A stretch of DNA of 24,200 nucleotides from JAGOUY01 sp964562155 (GCA_964562155.1 CAZLRU010000021.1:1-24200), one strand, 5' to 3'; counted from the first letter of the stretch, positions 14,995 to 21,534 are shown. Notes: generated from the letters alone by a model not told the origin. Made by a program: numbers and translations.

Positions 14995-15273
14995 ATGTCA
15001 TCTTTTTCTCAACAAGAGTTGCAGGCTATTCAAGAACGAAATCGTCGTGTCGAGATGGATAAGGCTTGGGAGACGAGTAAAACGAGAATCGTCTCTATTA
15101 TGGTGATTACCTATCTCGTCGCGGTAGTATTCTTATGGTTTATTGGTGCCGCTCAGCCCTGGCTGGGGGCAGGGATGCCTGTTATTGGATTTTTCCTTTC
15201 CACGGTTTCTTTACCGTTTGTGAAGCGATGGTGGACGGCGCGTTACCTTTCCTCATTTCAGTCTAGTAAGTAG
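14995..15273 (+). CDS. Small two-pass membrane protein
   Basis: This 92-residue protein has a charged amphipathic N-terminus (residues 1-31, QQELQAIQERNRRVEMDKAW). Two hydrophobic segments follow (about 32-52 and 57-76) with PVIGFFLSTVSLPFVKRWW across the second. I associate this pattern with small conserved proteins of Patescibacteria, but no function is known to me. It ends 4 bases before the swivel-domain gene, so the two are probably co-transcribed. No convincing promoter was seen in 14841-14994. Confidence 0.7.
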   Translation: MSSFSQQELQAIQERNRRVEMDKAWETSKTRIVSIMVITYLVAVVFLWFIGAAQPWLGAGMPVIGFFLSTVSLPFVKRWWTARYLSSFQSSK

Positions 15274-15277
15274 GTGT

Positions 15278-16705
15278 ATGTCCTCTCTCCCAGAATTTTT
15301 TTCCCATGTTCGGTTGCTTGCGACTCGGCCTGAGACGGTTCAGCGTGATGAAGTTATTGGGATTGGGCTAGCCGCCTATGGTGCGCGTATTGTTTCGGTG
15401 CCTGATCATCAAGATCAGCGGGTGATTTATGTTGAATCGGGTGATATGGATAGAGTGTATCAATTGATTTTGGAACAACTTCTTTCTCCTCAGGGATGGC
15501 AGGCGCACCTTCAGGCGTATCAGGAGCTTTTGCGTGCCTTTGAAGAGACGGTGTCTCTTTCCTTGGGTATTAAGGATCATGATGTTCAGGCGGCGGCGCG
15601 CGCGTATCGTGCTTGGCTTGGCTCTCTTCAACGGTTTGGTCAATTTATTCTTGCTCCTTTTATTGTTGAACGTGATGTTGACCCTCGGTGTCAGCAATTA
15701 GCGGAACGCGTGTATGGGGCTGATGAGGCTAGGCGCGTCATGGATAGGATTTCTTGTCCTTCTGAGTTGCACGCGTTTCAGCACATGCGTCTGGCTATTT
15801 TGGAATGCGTGATAGAGGGTCGGGTGTCGCTGGTTTCTGCGCAAACGCTAGCGGATGCCTTTGGGTGGTATAACGAATATACGTTTGTTGAGCACTTGTT
15901 AGAGGCGGAATATTTTTTGAAGGAAATGCAGGCCTTGTCTGTGACGGACGCGCAGCAGGAACGAGATAAGCTACTGGGCGATGTAGAGGAGCATAAGCGG
16001 GCTTTTGCCGATTTTATGCAAGAGTGTCCTGATGCTGAGCTCAGGCATTTGGCGGACGTTGTTCATACGTATACGTTTTTACGCACGGATCGGGTTGATA
16101 AAATGAAGCTGACGCAGGTGCCGGTTCGTCGCATTTTTGAAGCGTGTGCGCACGTTTTTCAAGAGCGTACGCACGTTACATGGACCCTCGAGATGGTGGC
16201 AGCTTGTTTAACTCAGGAATTGGTCGATTTTTTTGATAAAGGCATCGTTCCGGATGCGATTCAGGTTGGCGAGCGATTGTCGCAGCCCTGGGTCTATTAC
16301 CGAGAGCAAGCGGGTGCACACCTCCTAGGTGGTGAAGAGATGGTGAAGGAGGTTCAAGGGCTCATTGCGGCCGGTTTTCAGCAACGTCAATCTATTAAGG
16401 GGCGGACCGCCTTTCCAGGAAAGGTTACGGGTCGTGTTTGTTTGGTGCGTGGGAAAGCGGATTTGCCTCGGGTACAGCTGGGGGATGTGTTAGTCGCCAA
16501 AACTACAATGCCTGATTACACGCCGGCGATGAAATTAGCGGCGGCATTTGTTACCGAGGAGGGAGGAATCACTTCTCATGCGGCGATTATTTCTCGCGAA
16601 TGGAAGAAACCGTGTGTAGTGGGGACGGGAAATTGTACCAAGCTTTTACAAGATGGTGATGTGGTTGAGGTTGATGCGGAACAAGGGATTGTGAGGAAAA
16701 TATAG
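15278..16705 (+). CDS. Protein with a C-terminal PEP-utilising phosphohistidine swivel domain
   Basis: This 475-residue cytosolic protein has a C-terminal domain (about residues 377-475) that is a clear PEP-utilising enzyme mobile domain (PF00391): FPGKVTGRVCLV, LGDVLVAKTTMPDYTP, then EEGGITSHAAIISREWKKPCVVGT. The phospho-accepting histidine is H434. Residues 1-376 are mostly helical and charged. I see neither an ATP-grasp (PPDK N-terminal) domain nor a PEP/pyruvate-binding barrel, so a complete PEP synthase or pyruvate phosphate dikinase is excluded. The domain order is reminiscent of rifampin phosphotransferase without its ATP-grasp part. It may work with a separate kinase subunit or in an unknown phosphotransfer. 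It is probably in one transcript with the 92-residue membrane protein. A structured element begins 8 bases after its stop. Confidence 0.75.
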   Translation: MSSLPEFFSHVRLLATRPETVQRDEVIGIGLAAYGARIVSVPDHQDQRVIYVESGDMDRVYQLILEQLLSPQGWQAHLQAYQELLRAFEETVSLSLGIKDHDVQAAARAYRAWLGSLQRFGQFILAPFIVERDVDPRCQQLAERVYGADEARRVMDRISCPSELHAFQHMRLAILECVIEGRVSLVSAQTLADAFGWYNEYTFVEHLLEAEYFLKEMQALSVTDAQQERDKLLGDVEEHKRAFADFMQECPDAELRHLADVVHTYTFLRTDRVDKMKLTQVPVRRIFEACAHVFQERTHVTWTLEMVAACLTQELVDFFDKGIVPDAIQVGERLSQPWVYYREQAGAHLLGGEEMVKEVQGLIAAGFQQRQSIKGRTAFPGKVTGRVCLVRGKADLPRVQLGDVLVAKTTMPDYTPAMKLAAAFVTEEGGITSHAAIISREWKKPCVVGTGNCTKLLQDGDVVEVDAEQGIVRKI

Positions 16706-16713
16706 TAGGCGAT

Positions 16714-16896
16714 GGGTCGATACGAGAACAAGATTTTTGACGCCTATCTTTTCCTTACGGGTCCTGCCACTGCGGCACCCTGAAATGCTCGCCGCCAATC
16801 ACATGGGGAGGCGGACTGCGCGTTTCAGGGGATCCGCCTCCGTGTCACCCGTGCGGGTTTAGATGAATGTTAAAAATCTTGTTCTCGTATCGACCC
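16714..16896 (+). repeat. 183-bp element closed by 28-base inverted repeats; structured RNA or MITE
   Basis: The left arm 16714-16741 and right arm 16869-16896 are complementary at 27 of 28 positions. The exception (G16739 with T16871) is a G-U pair if the + strand is transcribed. The core has further pairings: 16778-16788 with 16820-16830 (11 bp, one U-G), 16807-16815 with 16833-16841 (9 bp), and 16756-16762 with 16847-16853 (7 bp, one U-G). All three wobbles are pairable only in + strand RNA. There is no ORF inside, no T-run after the right arm, and no clear target-site duplication. It lies 8 bases after the swivel-domain stop codon. It could be a MITE-like element or a small structured RNA in that gene's 3' untranslated region. 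Confidence 0.75.
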
Positions 16897-16902
16897 TAGA
16901 AA

Positions 16903-16922
16903 GGGGGAGGGAAGGGGAGGGG
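16903..16922 (+). other. G-quadruplex-forming motif
   Basis: Four G-runs of 5, 3, 4 and 4 bases (16903-16907, 16909-16911, 16914-16917, 16919-16922) are separated by loops of 1, 2 and 1 base, with a further GG at 16924-16925. This meets the canonical four-tract rule on the + strand. It lies between the 183-bp element and the redox-gene promoter, 33 bases before the -35 box. Confidence 0.6.
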
Positions 16923-16926
16923 AGGT

Positions 16927-16949
16927 GCACCAAAATGTGTTGTTGGTGC
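16927..16949 (+). promoter_or_regulatory. Hairpin just upstream of the redox promoter
   Basis: GCACCAA (16927-16933) and TTGGTGC (16943-16949) are perfect inverted repeats around a 9-base spacer, ending 5 bases before the -35 box. Their position fits an operator for a dimeric regulator. No T-run follows, so it is not a terminator. Its function is unproven. Confidence 0.35.
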
Positions 16950-16954
16950 GTATA

Positions 16955-16983
16955 TTGTCATGGGCGTTCCATATCTCTATAAT
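16955..16983 (+). promoter_or_regulatory. Near-consensus promoter of the FMN-lipoprotein/apbE genes
   Basis: TTGTCA (16955-16960, 5/6), a 17-base spacer and TATAAT (16978-16983, 6/6) form the best promoter in the window. The start site should fall near 16990, which lies after the upstream in-frame ATG at 16960 and so excludes it as the start codon. The mRNA would carry a pyrimidine-rich leader of about 35 bases before ATG 17026. Confidence 0.8.
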
Positions 16984-17025
16984 GGGCTGACCTTTGGTTC
17001 TATTTGTTCTCTTTTTCTTTTTTGT

Positions 17026-17472
17026 ATGCATTTACGCACACCTCGTTTTTCAAAAACCTCCCTTATGACGGCTGGTGCTTTGGCGCTTGTTCTTATGGGT
17101 GCAGGGTGTTCTGATGATGACGCTGTTTCTGTTAAGCAACCGGCTCCTGATGCTGGCGCAAAAACGTTTACCTCCTACAAAGATGGTTCTTATACGGCTG
17201 AAGGAACCTATCAATCTCCCGCAGATCTTGAGCATGTGACGGTTACGGTCACGCTTAAGGATGGAGTGATTACGGATACGGTATTTGCAGGAACGTCTCC
17301 CGTTGGGAAATCGCAGCGATACATGGATACGTTTTCCAGTGACTACAAGCCACTCGTGGTTGGAAAAAAGTTGAGTGACGTTCAGTTAACCAAGGTCTCC
17401 GGCTCTTCTTTGACGCCAATTGGGTTCAATAATGCTTTAGAGAAGATTAAGCAGCAAGCGGGTCAGTTATAA
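17026..17472 (+). CDS. FMN-binding lipoprotein, probable ApbE substrate
   Basis: With the start at ATG 17026 the protein has 148 residues and a classic lipoprotein signal (basic MHLRTPRFSK, hydrophobic LMTAGALALVLMGAG, then C28). Residues about 52-145 form an FMN-binding domain (PF04205): YKDGSYTAEGTY, VTVTLKDGVITD and a C-terminal SGSSLTPIGFNNAL. In this family ApbE links FMN to the second Ser/Thr of a (D)xxSGA(T/S)xT motif. Here the motif reads TKVSGSSLT, with S128 as predicted acceptor, Asp replaced by Thr122 and Ala by Ser. The domain would carry electrons on the outer face of the membrane. The next gene encodes ApbE, 9 bases downstream and in the same frame after two stops, which supports a dedicated pair. 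The ATG at 16960 lies within the promoter and is rejected. Confidence 0.83.
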   Translation: MHLRTPRFSKTSLMTAGALALVLMGAGCSDDDAVSVKQPAPDAGAKTFTSYKDGSYTAEGTYQSPADLEHVTVTVTLKDGVITDTVFAGTSPVGKSQRYMDTFSSDYKPLVVGKKLSDVQLTKVSGSSLTPIGFNNALEKIKQQAGQL

Positions 17473-17481
17473 GCGTGAGCT

Positions 17482-18384
17482 ATGCTCGGTTCGTCGAAAC
17501 GTTCTTTTGTTTTTGAAGGTATTGGTACGAGATGGGTGATTGACATTGAAGATCCGATCGACGATATCAAGGCGGACTATTTGTTACAGCGAATGAAGGC
17601 ACGTATCGAGCAATTCGATCGTGCCTATTCGCGTTTTCGGTCCGATTCGTTGATTACCCAATTTTCAGAACGGGCGGGGGCGTATGTATTGCCGGAAGAC
17701 GCTGCTCCTATGATGCGTTTGTATGAGCAGCTATATCGCATTACCAAGGGGCTTATGACGCCGCTTGTGGGTCAATTGTTGGTGGATGCGGGGTATGATG
17801 CAATGTATTCATTACAACCTAAGGAGTTATGCGAACCTCCTACGTGGGAAGAGGCAATCGTATTCGAGCCGTCGACTTCAGCGTTAACCGTCAAACGTCC
17901 GGTGGTTCTTGATGTGGGAGCGATGGGAAAAGGCTATTTAATTGATCTTGTATCCGGGATCTTGATCGAAGAAGGGATGCGATCTTTTTGTGTTGAAGCG
18001 GGGGGTGATATGTTGCAGCGCCACGCCCGCTCCAGCCCCCTGCGGGTTGGTCTTGAGCATCCGGAAGATACGACGCAGGTGATCGGGGTGGTTGATCTTT
18101 TGAATGCGAGCTTGTGTGGATCGGCGGGGAATAGGCGTGCCTGGTCGACGTTTCATCATATTATGAATCCTAAAACGCTGACGTCCCCTCGGGATATTTT
18201 AGCGGTCTGGGCGGTCGCTTCAACGACGATGTTAGCTGATGCGATGACAACAGCGCTCTTTTTTGTGAGTCCTGATGTCTTGGAGCGGTATTACTCTTTT
18301 GAATACCTCGTGATGTACGCTGACCGATCCATTAAGGCTTCAAGAGGATTTCCAGCAGAATTGTTTATTGAGCCATCTTCCTAA
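17482..18384 (+). CDS. apbE: FAD:protein FMN transferase (ApbE)
   Basis: This 300-residue enzyme moves FMN from FAD to a Thr/Ser of a target protein, using Mg2+. Family motifs occur in order: DRAYSRFRSDSLI (46-58), LDVGAMGKGYLID (143-155), EAGGD (172-176), HHIMNPKT (225-232) and ADAMTTALF (252-260), the last containing the metal-binding Asp and Thr. The obvious substrate is the lipoprotein encoded just upstream. An oddity is that no signal peptide is visible. The start cannot be extended, because TAA and TGA lie in frame directly upstream. Most bacterial ApbE proteins that modify exported targets are themselves exported, so the cellular location is a puzzle. The 3' end overlaps the convergent FAD-dehydrogenase gene by 20 bases. 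Confidence 0.9.
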   Translation: MLGSSKRSFVFEGIGTRWVIDIEDPIDDIKADYLLQRMKARIEQFDRAYSRFRSDSLITQFSERAGAYVLPEDAAPMMRLYEQLYRITKGLMTPLVGQLLVDAGYDAMYSLQPKELCEPPTWEEAIVFEPSTSALTVKRPVVLDVGAMGKGYLIDLVSGILIEEGMRSFCVEAGGDMLQRHARSSPLRVGLEHPEDTTQVIGVVDLLNASLCGSAGNRRAWSTFHHIMNPKTLTSPRDILAVWAVASTTMLADAMTTALFFVSPDVLERYYSFEYLVMYADRSIKASRGFPAELFIEPSS

Positions 18385-20014
18385 AATGTTGTTTCAGGCT
18401 GCCTCCTACTTTTTTGCCTGGATTAAAGATGTTGTATGAATCAAACAGCGTCTTTACTTGTTTAAACAGTTGCGTCATTTTTTTGCCGTACATTTGTTCA
18501 AGGTAAGGTGTGCGGATCAAGCCGTCATTGTGTTCGGCGGTGATTGTGCCTTTGTAGCTCAAGACCAATTTGTAGACGCGTTCAGAAATGATGGGGATTA
18601 AGGCTTTAATGCGAGGCTGGGTGAGATCCATCAGAGGAATGATATGAAAGTTTCCGTCACCGGGGTGGCCGGCGATGGTGTAGAGAAGATCGTTTTTATA
18701 TTCATCGAGGATGGCGTTTAGTTCTGGAAGAAATGTAGAAAGGTGGGTGGGATGAACCGCGATGTCATCAATAAAAGGGGCAGTCTGTTTCTCTTTGTGA
18801 TGCGCGTGCAGCAACGCGAAGCTGTGTCGACGGATAGCCCAGTATTTTTGGGATTCTTGGGTGTTTTTTAGGGTGCGGAAGCTGAAGCCTGGAATCATGG
18901 CCTGCGTTTGTACGAGAGTGTCGTTGAGTGCTTGTAGGCGTTGTTCGAGTTTATGTTGCCGATCGTCCGTTAGTTCAACGAGGAGCACGAGGGAGGGGAA
19001 TCCGCCTTTGAGCGTCATGAGAAACTCTGGCATAAATTGCCAGGCTAAGCGCACTAGATCGCCCTTCATGTTTTTGATGAGCTCACGCCAAAAGGTGGTA
19101 GCAAGGCGCAATGTTTTATCATCGTATGATTCGAGGCTTTCGGGATGGTGTTTAAGAAGGAGTGTTACGAGTTCTGCAAGGTGTTGGAGGTCTTTTAAAA
19201 AGATGACCGTCAGACGCGAATATTTTTTTGGTTTTACCAGCTTGAGTTTTGCTTCCGTGATAAGACCGAGGGTTCCTTGAGCACCCACAAATAACTGCGT
19301 AAGATCAAATGTTTTTCCATCCCAAATATTCCAAAGTGCGTAGCCCGCTGAATTCTTGGAAGTATTGGGTTGGGCGTTTTTTATGAGATCGGCGTTTTGT
19401 TCAAGTAGTTTTCGGAGACTTCGGTAGAGGTGTGCTTCAAAATCTCGTTCCGCACATTTTTTGTCGAGCTGTTCTCGTGAAAGGGGACGAATGAGATGTG
19501 CTTCGCCATCGCTTAAGACGACGGTGAGTTCTTTGACATACTGCTCCGTTTTTCCATATGCCAAGGTTTTTTCCCCGCCTGAATTGTTGGAGAGCATGCC
19601 TCCGATGGCGCACAGATCCTTTGAGGCTGGATAGGGAGGATAGAGAAGATGTTTCTTTATGAGACGCTTTTCGAGGTCGCGAAAATAGACGCCGGTTTCG
19701 ACGCGTGCGTAGGTCTGGGTGAGTTGTTTTATCTGATTAAAATGAGGAGTGAATGAGACGACGATGGAGGAGTTTAATGGTCCTCCTGTCATATCCGTGC
19801 CTGCAGCCCGAGCGGTGAGGGATGTATTGCGTCCTTGAATGGTTTCATGGGTGGCAAAACGGACGAGCGTTTTTACATCTTGAATCGTTTTTGGACAGGC
19901 AACGAGCGTTGGAGTGACGGCAAAAATGGAATAGTCACGACTATGCTTAGAGAGGGTGTCTTTATCTTGCCAGAGCTCACCGAGAAAATCTTTTTTAAGA
20001 GCATCGAGATTCAT
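18365..20014 (-). CDS. FAD-linked 2-hydroxyacid (D-lactate/glycolate-type) dehydrogenase
   Basis: This 549-residue flavoprotein has an N-terminal FAD-binding (PCMH-type, PF01565) domain, with LTARAAGTDMTGG (66-78), IGGMLSNNSGGEKT (137-150) and VGAQGTLGLITEA (243-255). A C-terminal FAD-oxidase_C (PF02913) domain carries HPGDGNFHI and AEHNDGLIRTPYL, ending IFNPGKKV. This is the GlcD/Dld family, which oxidises D-lactate, glycolate or related 2-hydroxyacids and passes electrons to quinones, cytochromes or other carriers. The substrate is not readable from sequence. There is no Fe-S extension, signal peptide or membrane span, so it is cytosolic or peripheral. It follows the alternative-oxidase gene by 33 bases in the same direction, which suggests one operon. 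An extended -10 (TGG-TATCAT) in that gap could add local transcription. Confidence 0.88.
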   Translation of the reverse strand: MNLDALKKDFLGELWQDKDTLSKHSRDYSIFAVTPTLVACPKTIQDVKTLVRFATHETIQGRNTSLTARAAGTDMTGGPLNSSIVVSFTPHFNQIKQLTQTYARVETGVYFRDLEKRLIKKHLLYPPYPASKDLCAIGGMLSNNSGGEKTLAYGKTEQYVKELTVVLSDGEAHLIRPLSREQLDKKCAERDFEAHLYRSLRKLLEQNADLIKNAQPNTSKNSAGYALWNIWDGKTFDLTQLFVGAQGTLGLITEAKLKLVKPKKYSRLTVIFLKDLQHLAELVTLLLKHHPESLESYDDKTLRLATTFWRELIKNMKGDLVRLAWQFMPEFLMTLKGGFPSLVLLVELTDDRQHKLEQRLQALNDTLVQTQAMIPGFSFRTLKNTQESQKYWAIRRHSFALLHAHHKEKQTAPFIDDIAVHPTHLSTFLPELNAILDEYKNDLLYTIAGHPGDGNFHIIPLMDLTQPRIKALIPIISERVYKLVLSYKGTITAEHNDGLIRTPYLEQMYGKKMTQLFKQVKTLFDSYNIFNPGKKVGGSLKQHFRKMAQ

Positions 20015-20047
20015 GAGATGGCCTCTATGATACCACGGATAGGAGGA

Positions 20048-20743
20048 TTATTTTTCTTGAATGGCTTCAATGGAATGATTGCGATGAATAAGTTCATCAT
20101 TGCGGACGGAAACGAAGAACTCGTATTGGTTTTTTGGTTGGCGACCGTACCATGTCAAGAACTTGCTGTGGACTTTTTTCTTCTTTAATTCTTCGCTGTG
20201 AAGATCTAGAAATAATTGATACTGCTCGAAGGCGTGTTCTTCGAATACGTAATTTAGCTCGAATGACCAGCGTTTGCAGAGGAGGTATAGGATCGCTGAA
20301 GACCAGAAGTAAAAAAAGGCAAAGCAGAGGGGAAGTAGAGTGCTACGGATGATGCCGGTTTGTTGTTCTTGTTGGGCAAGAGCCGAGATCACTACCACGT
20401 GCATGGTTTCATTGTCTTGAGCGATTCGTGCAAAATCAGCTGTTTTTGCTAGTTTGAGGGCTTTTTGCTCGTCGCTGTAGAATAGGGTCATGAACACAAA
20501 TCCGACGGCTTCCCATGAGTGATAAGGGACACGAGCAATGACTTCTATCGCGCGAAATTTTAGATACGATGGTTTTTTGCCATAGACGAGGTTGCCTCCC
20601 TGAACCAATAACAATCCGAAGAGGAGTGGGAGAAGGCCTGGGCTGTATGCATCATGGAGACGCTTGTAGGAGGCGAGTTCTACAGGATCGCTTAATCGCT
20701 TGGCGAGTTCTTCAAAGGCTTGTTCTGCGTGAAGGTGGTTCAT
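20048..20743 (-). CDS. aox: Alternative-oxidase-type diiron quinol oxidase
   Basis: This 231-residue protein carries the six diiron ligands of the alternative oxidase family in the right order and context: E67 in RAIEVIARVP (family RA..LETVA.VP), E112 and H115 in DNETMHVV (family ENERMHL), E168 or E169 in FEEHAFEQY (family LEEEA..tY), and E217 and H220 in RNDELIHRNHS (family RADE..HRDVNH). Two hydrophobic stretches (near 36-54 and 131-156) fit an interfacial membrane protein. AOX oxidises ubiquinol and reduces O2 to water without pumping protons. It is slightly shorter than typical bacterial AOX at the N-terminus. It heads a two-gene operon with the FAD dehydrogenase. Alternatives are another diiron-carboxylate family of the same fold, but the E...ExxH...E...ExxH set plus flanking residues makes AOX the best call. 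Confidence 0.8.
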   Translation of the reverse strand: MNHLHAEQAFEELAKRLSDPVELASYKRLHDAYSPGLLPLLFGLLLVQGGNLVYGKKPSYLKFRAIEVIARVPYHSWEAVGFVFMTLFYSDEQKALKLAKTADFARIAQDNETMHVVVISALAQQEQQTGIIRSTLLPLCFAFFYFWSSAILYLLCKRWSFELNYVFEEHAFEQYQLFLDLHSEELKKKKVHSKFLTWYGRQPKNQYEFFVSVRNDELIHRNHSIEAIQEK

Positions 20744-20750
20744 GCAAGAT

Positions 20751-20779
20751 AAAATAGCAAGGAAGAAGAGATTCTTGAA
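20751..20779 (-). promoter_or_regulatory. Candidate promoter of the oxidase-dehydrogenase operon
   Basis: On the minus strand, TTCAAG (20779-20774, 3/6), a 17-base spacer and TATTTT (20756-20751, 4/6) are followed by 7 bases and the ATG at 20743. The boxes are weak, but the spacing fits the leaderless pattern. A weak -35 would be compatible with activator control. Confidence 0.35.
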
Positions 20780-20809
20780 GGGGAGTGGGGGTGATTTTTA
20801 GGGGTTGTG

Positions 20810-20818
20810 TGCTACACT
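20810..20818 (+). promoter_or_regulatory. Extended -10 promoter of the unknown gene at 20828
   Basis: TGC-TACACT (20810-20818) is an extended -10 (4/6 hexamer plus TGN), ending 9 bases before ATG 20828. No -35 is evident. The expected start site is 2-3 bases before the ATG. The GTG at 20807, the longest possible start, lies upstream of this -10 and is rejected. Confidence 0.5.
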
Positions 20819-20827
20819 TTTGTCTAT

Positions 20828-21514
20828 ATGCCAGAGTTATACAGAAAAGGTGCTTCGTTTGCTGAGGGGGCTGAGAATAGAGTTTATCGAGAATATTTTA
20901 ATCCAAATCGAGTTATCAAAGAACGATCACCGGAAGCTCGGGAGACGCCACGTCGCACGATTGCTCGCTATCATTTAGGAAAGGTTGCACATCTCCTTTT
21001 TCCAGAGCAGATTCCTGATGTATATGGAGCGGGTACGAAGCCTCGGACGCAGGTACATGTTGCCTATACTCCACTTGATAAATATCACAAAGCAGCTAAT
21101 AAAATGATCATCGGGGAAGCGGCTGATACGGTTGAATTCAAAAAATTAGATAACCTTGCCCGAGAGGGGGAGCGAGCTATGGAGGAAGATCCTTTATTCG
21201 GCAATTTTTTAAAGGAGATGAAAGAGGCCGGTTTGGAGGCTGATGATTCGCCGATAAACTATACGAAGTTTCGAGGAGTAATTTCTTATGTCGACTCATT
21301 TACGCCGTGGCGTGGCGAGGGGAATTGGAGTATGGGTTTTGCGAACACAGGTGCTCCCGAGCGCGGGTATGATGCAGCTCGTTTGCAGCAAGCGATCCAG
21401 CGCATTCACGATCCTGTTGTACAAGAAAAGGCTCTCTTTCATTTCTACCGACTAGAATCTCTTTTTTTGAAAGAGTGCCAAGAATTTGAAGTAAAGCATC
21501 AGCAGAAAACGTAG
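20828..21514 (+). CDS. Soluble protein of unknown function
   Basis: With the start at ATG 20828 it has 228 residues, is charged, and has no signal peptide or membrane span. The N-terminal part (GAENRVYREYFNPNRVIKE, then YHLGKVAHLLFPEQIPDVYG) has the look of a protein-kinase-like N-lobe with a Lys after a short strand. A later stretch (SPINYTKFRGVISYVDSF) recalls the catalytic-loop region of aminoglycoside-phosphotransferase-like kinases, but without the HxDxxxxN residues. This resemblance is weak, so I do not assign a function; a degenerate kinase fold is one possibility. It is divergent from the oxidase operon across an 84-base region and convergent with the GIY-YIG gene. Confidence 0.7.
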   Translation: MPELYRKGASFAEGAENRVYREYFNPNRVIKERSPEARETPRRTIARYHLGKVAHLLFPEQIPDVYGAGTKPRTQVHVAYTPLDKYHKAANKMIIGEAADTVEFKKLDNLAREGERAMEEDPLFGNFLKEMKEAGLEADDSPINYTKFRGVISYVDSFTPWRGEGNWSMGFANTGAPERGYDAARLQQAIQRIHDPVVQEKALFHFYRLESLFLKECQEFEVKHQQKT

Positions 21515-21534
21515 GATTGTCCTCAACGTGATGC

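Noticed and set aside
16714..16896. Integron attC site
   Set aside because: The GTT-type and AAC-type ends lie at the inner edges of the arms, not the outer edges, and the arms are uniformly paired. No integrase gene or cassette array is present.
16714..16896. 6S RNA, RNase P RNA, tmRNA or SRP RNA
   Set aside because: The length is close to that of 6S RNA, but the closing stem is too long and too perfect, and no promoter-like central bubble was recognised. The conserved cores of the other RNAs were not found.
16714..16896. Intrinsic terminator of the swivel-domain gene
   Set aside because: No T-run follows the right arm on the + strand, and the 183-base span is far larger than a terminator hairpin.
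16960..17025. Upstream ATG at 16960 as the start of the FMN-binding protein
   Set aside because: The -35 and -10 boxes (16955-16983) overlap it, and the predicted transcript begins near 16990. The 22 extra residues would also spoil the lipoprotein signal.
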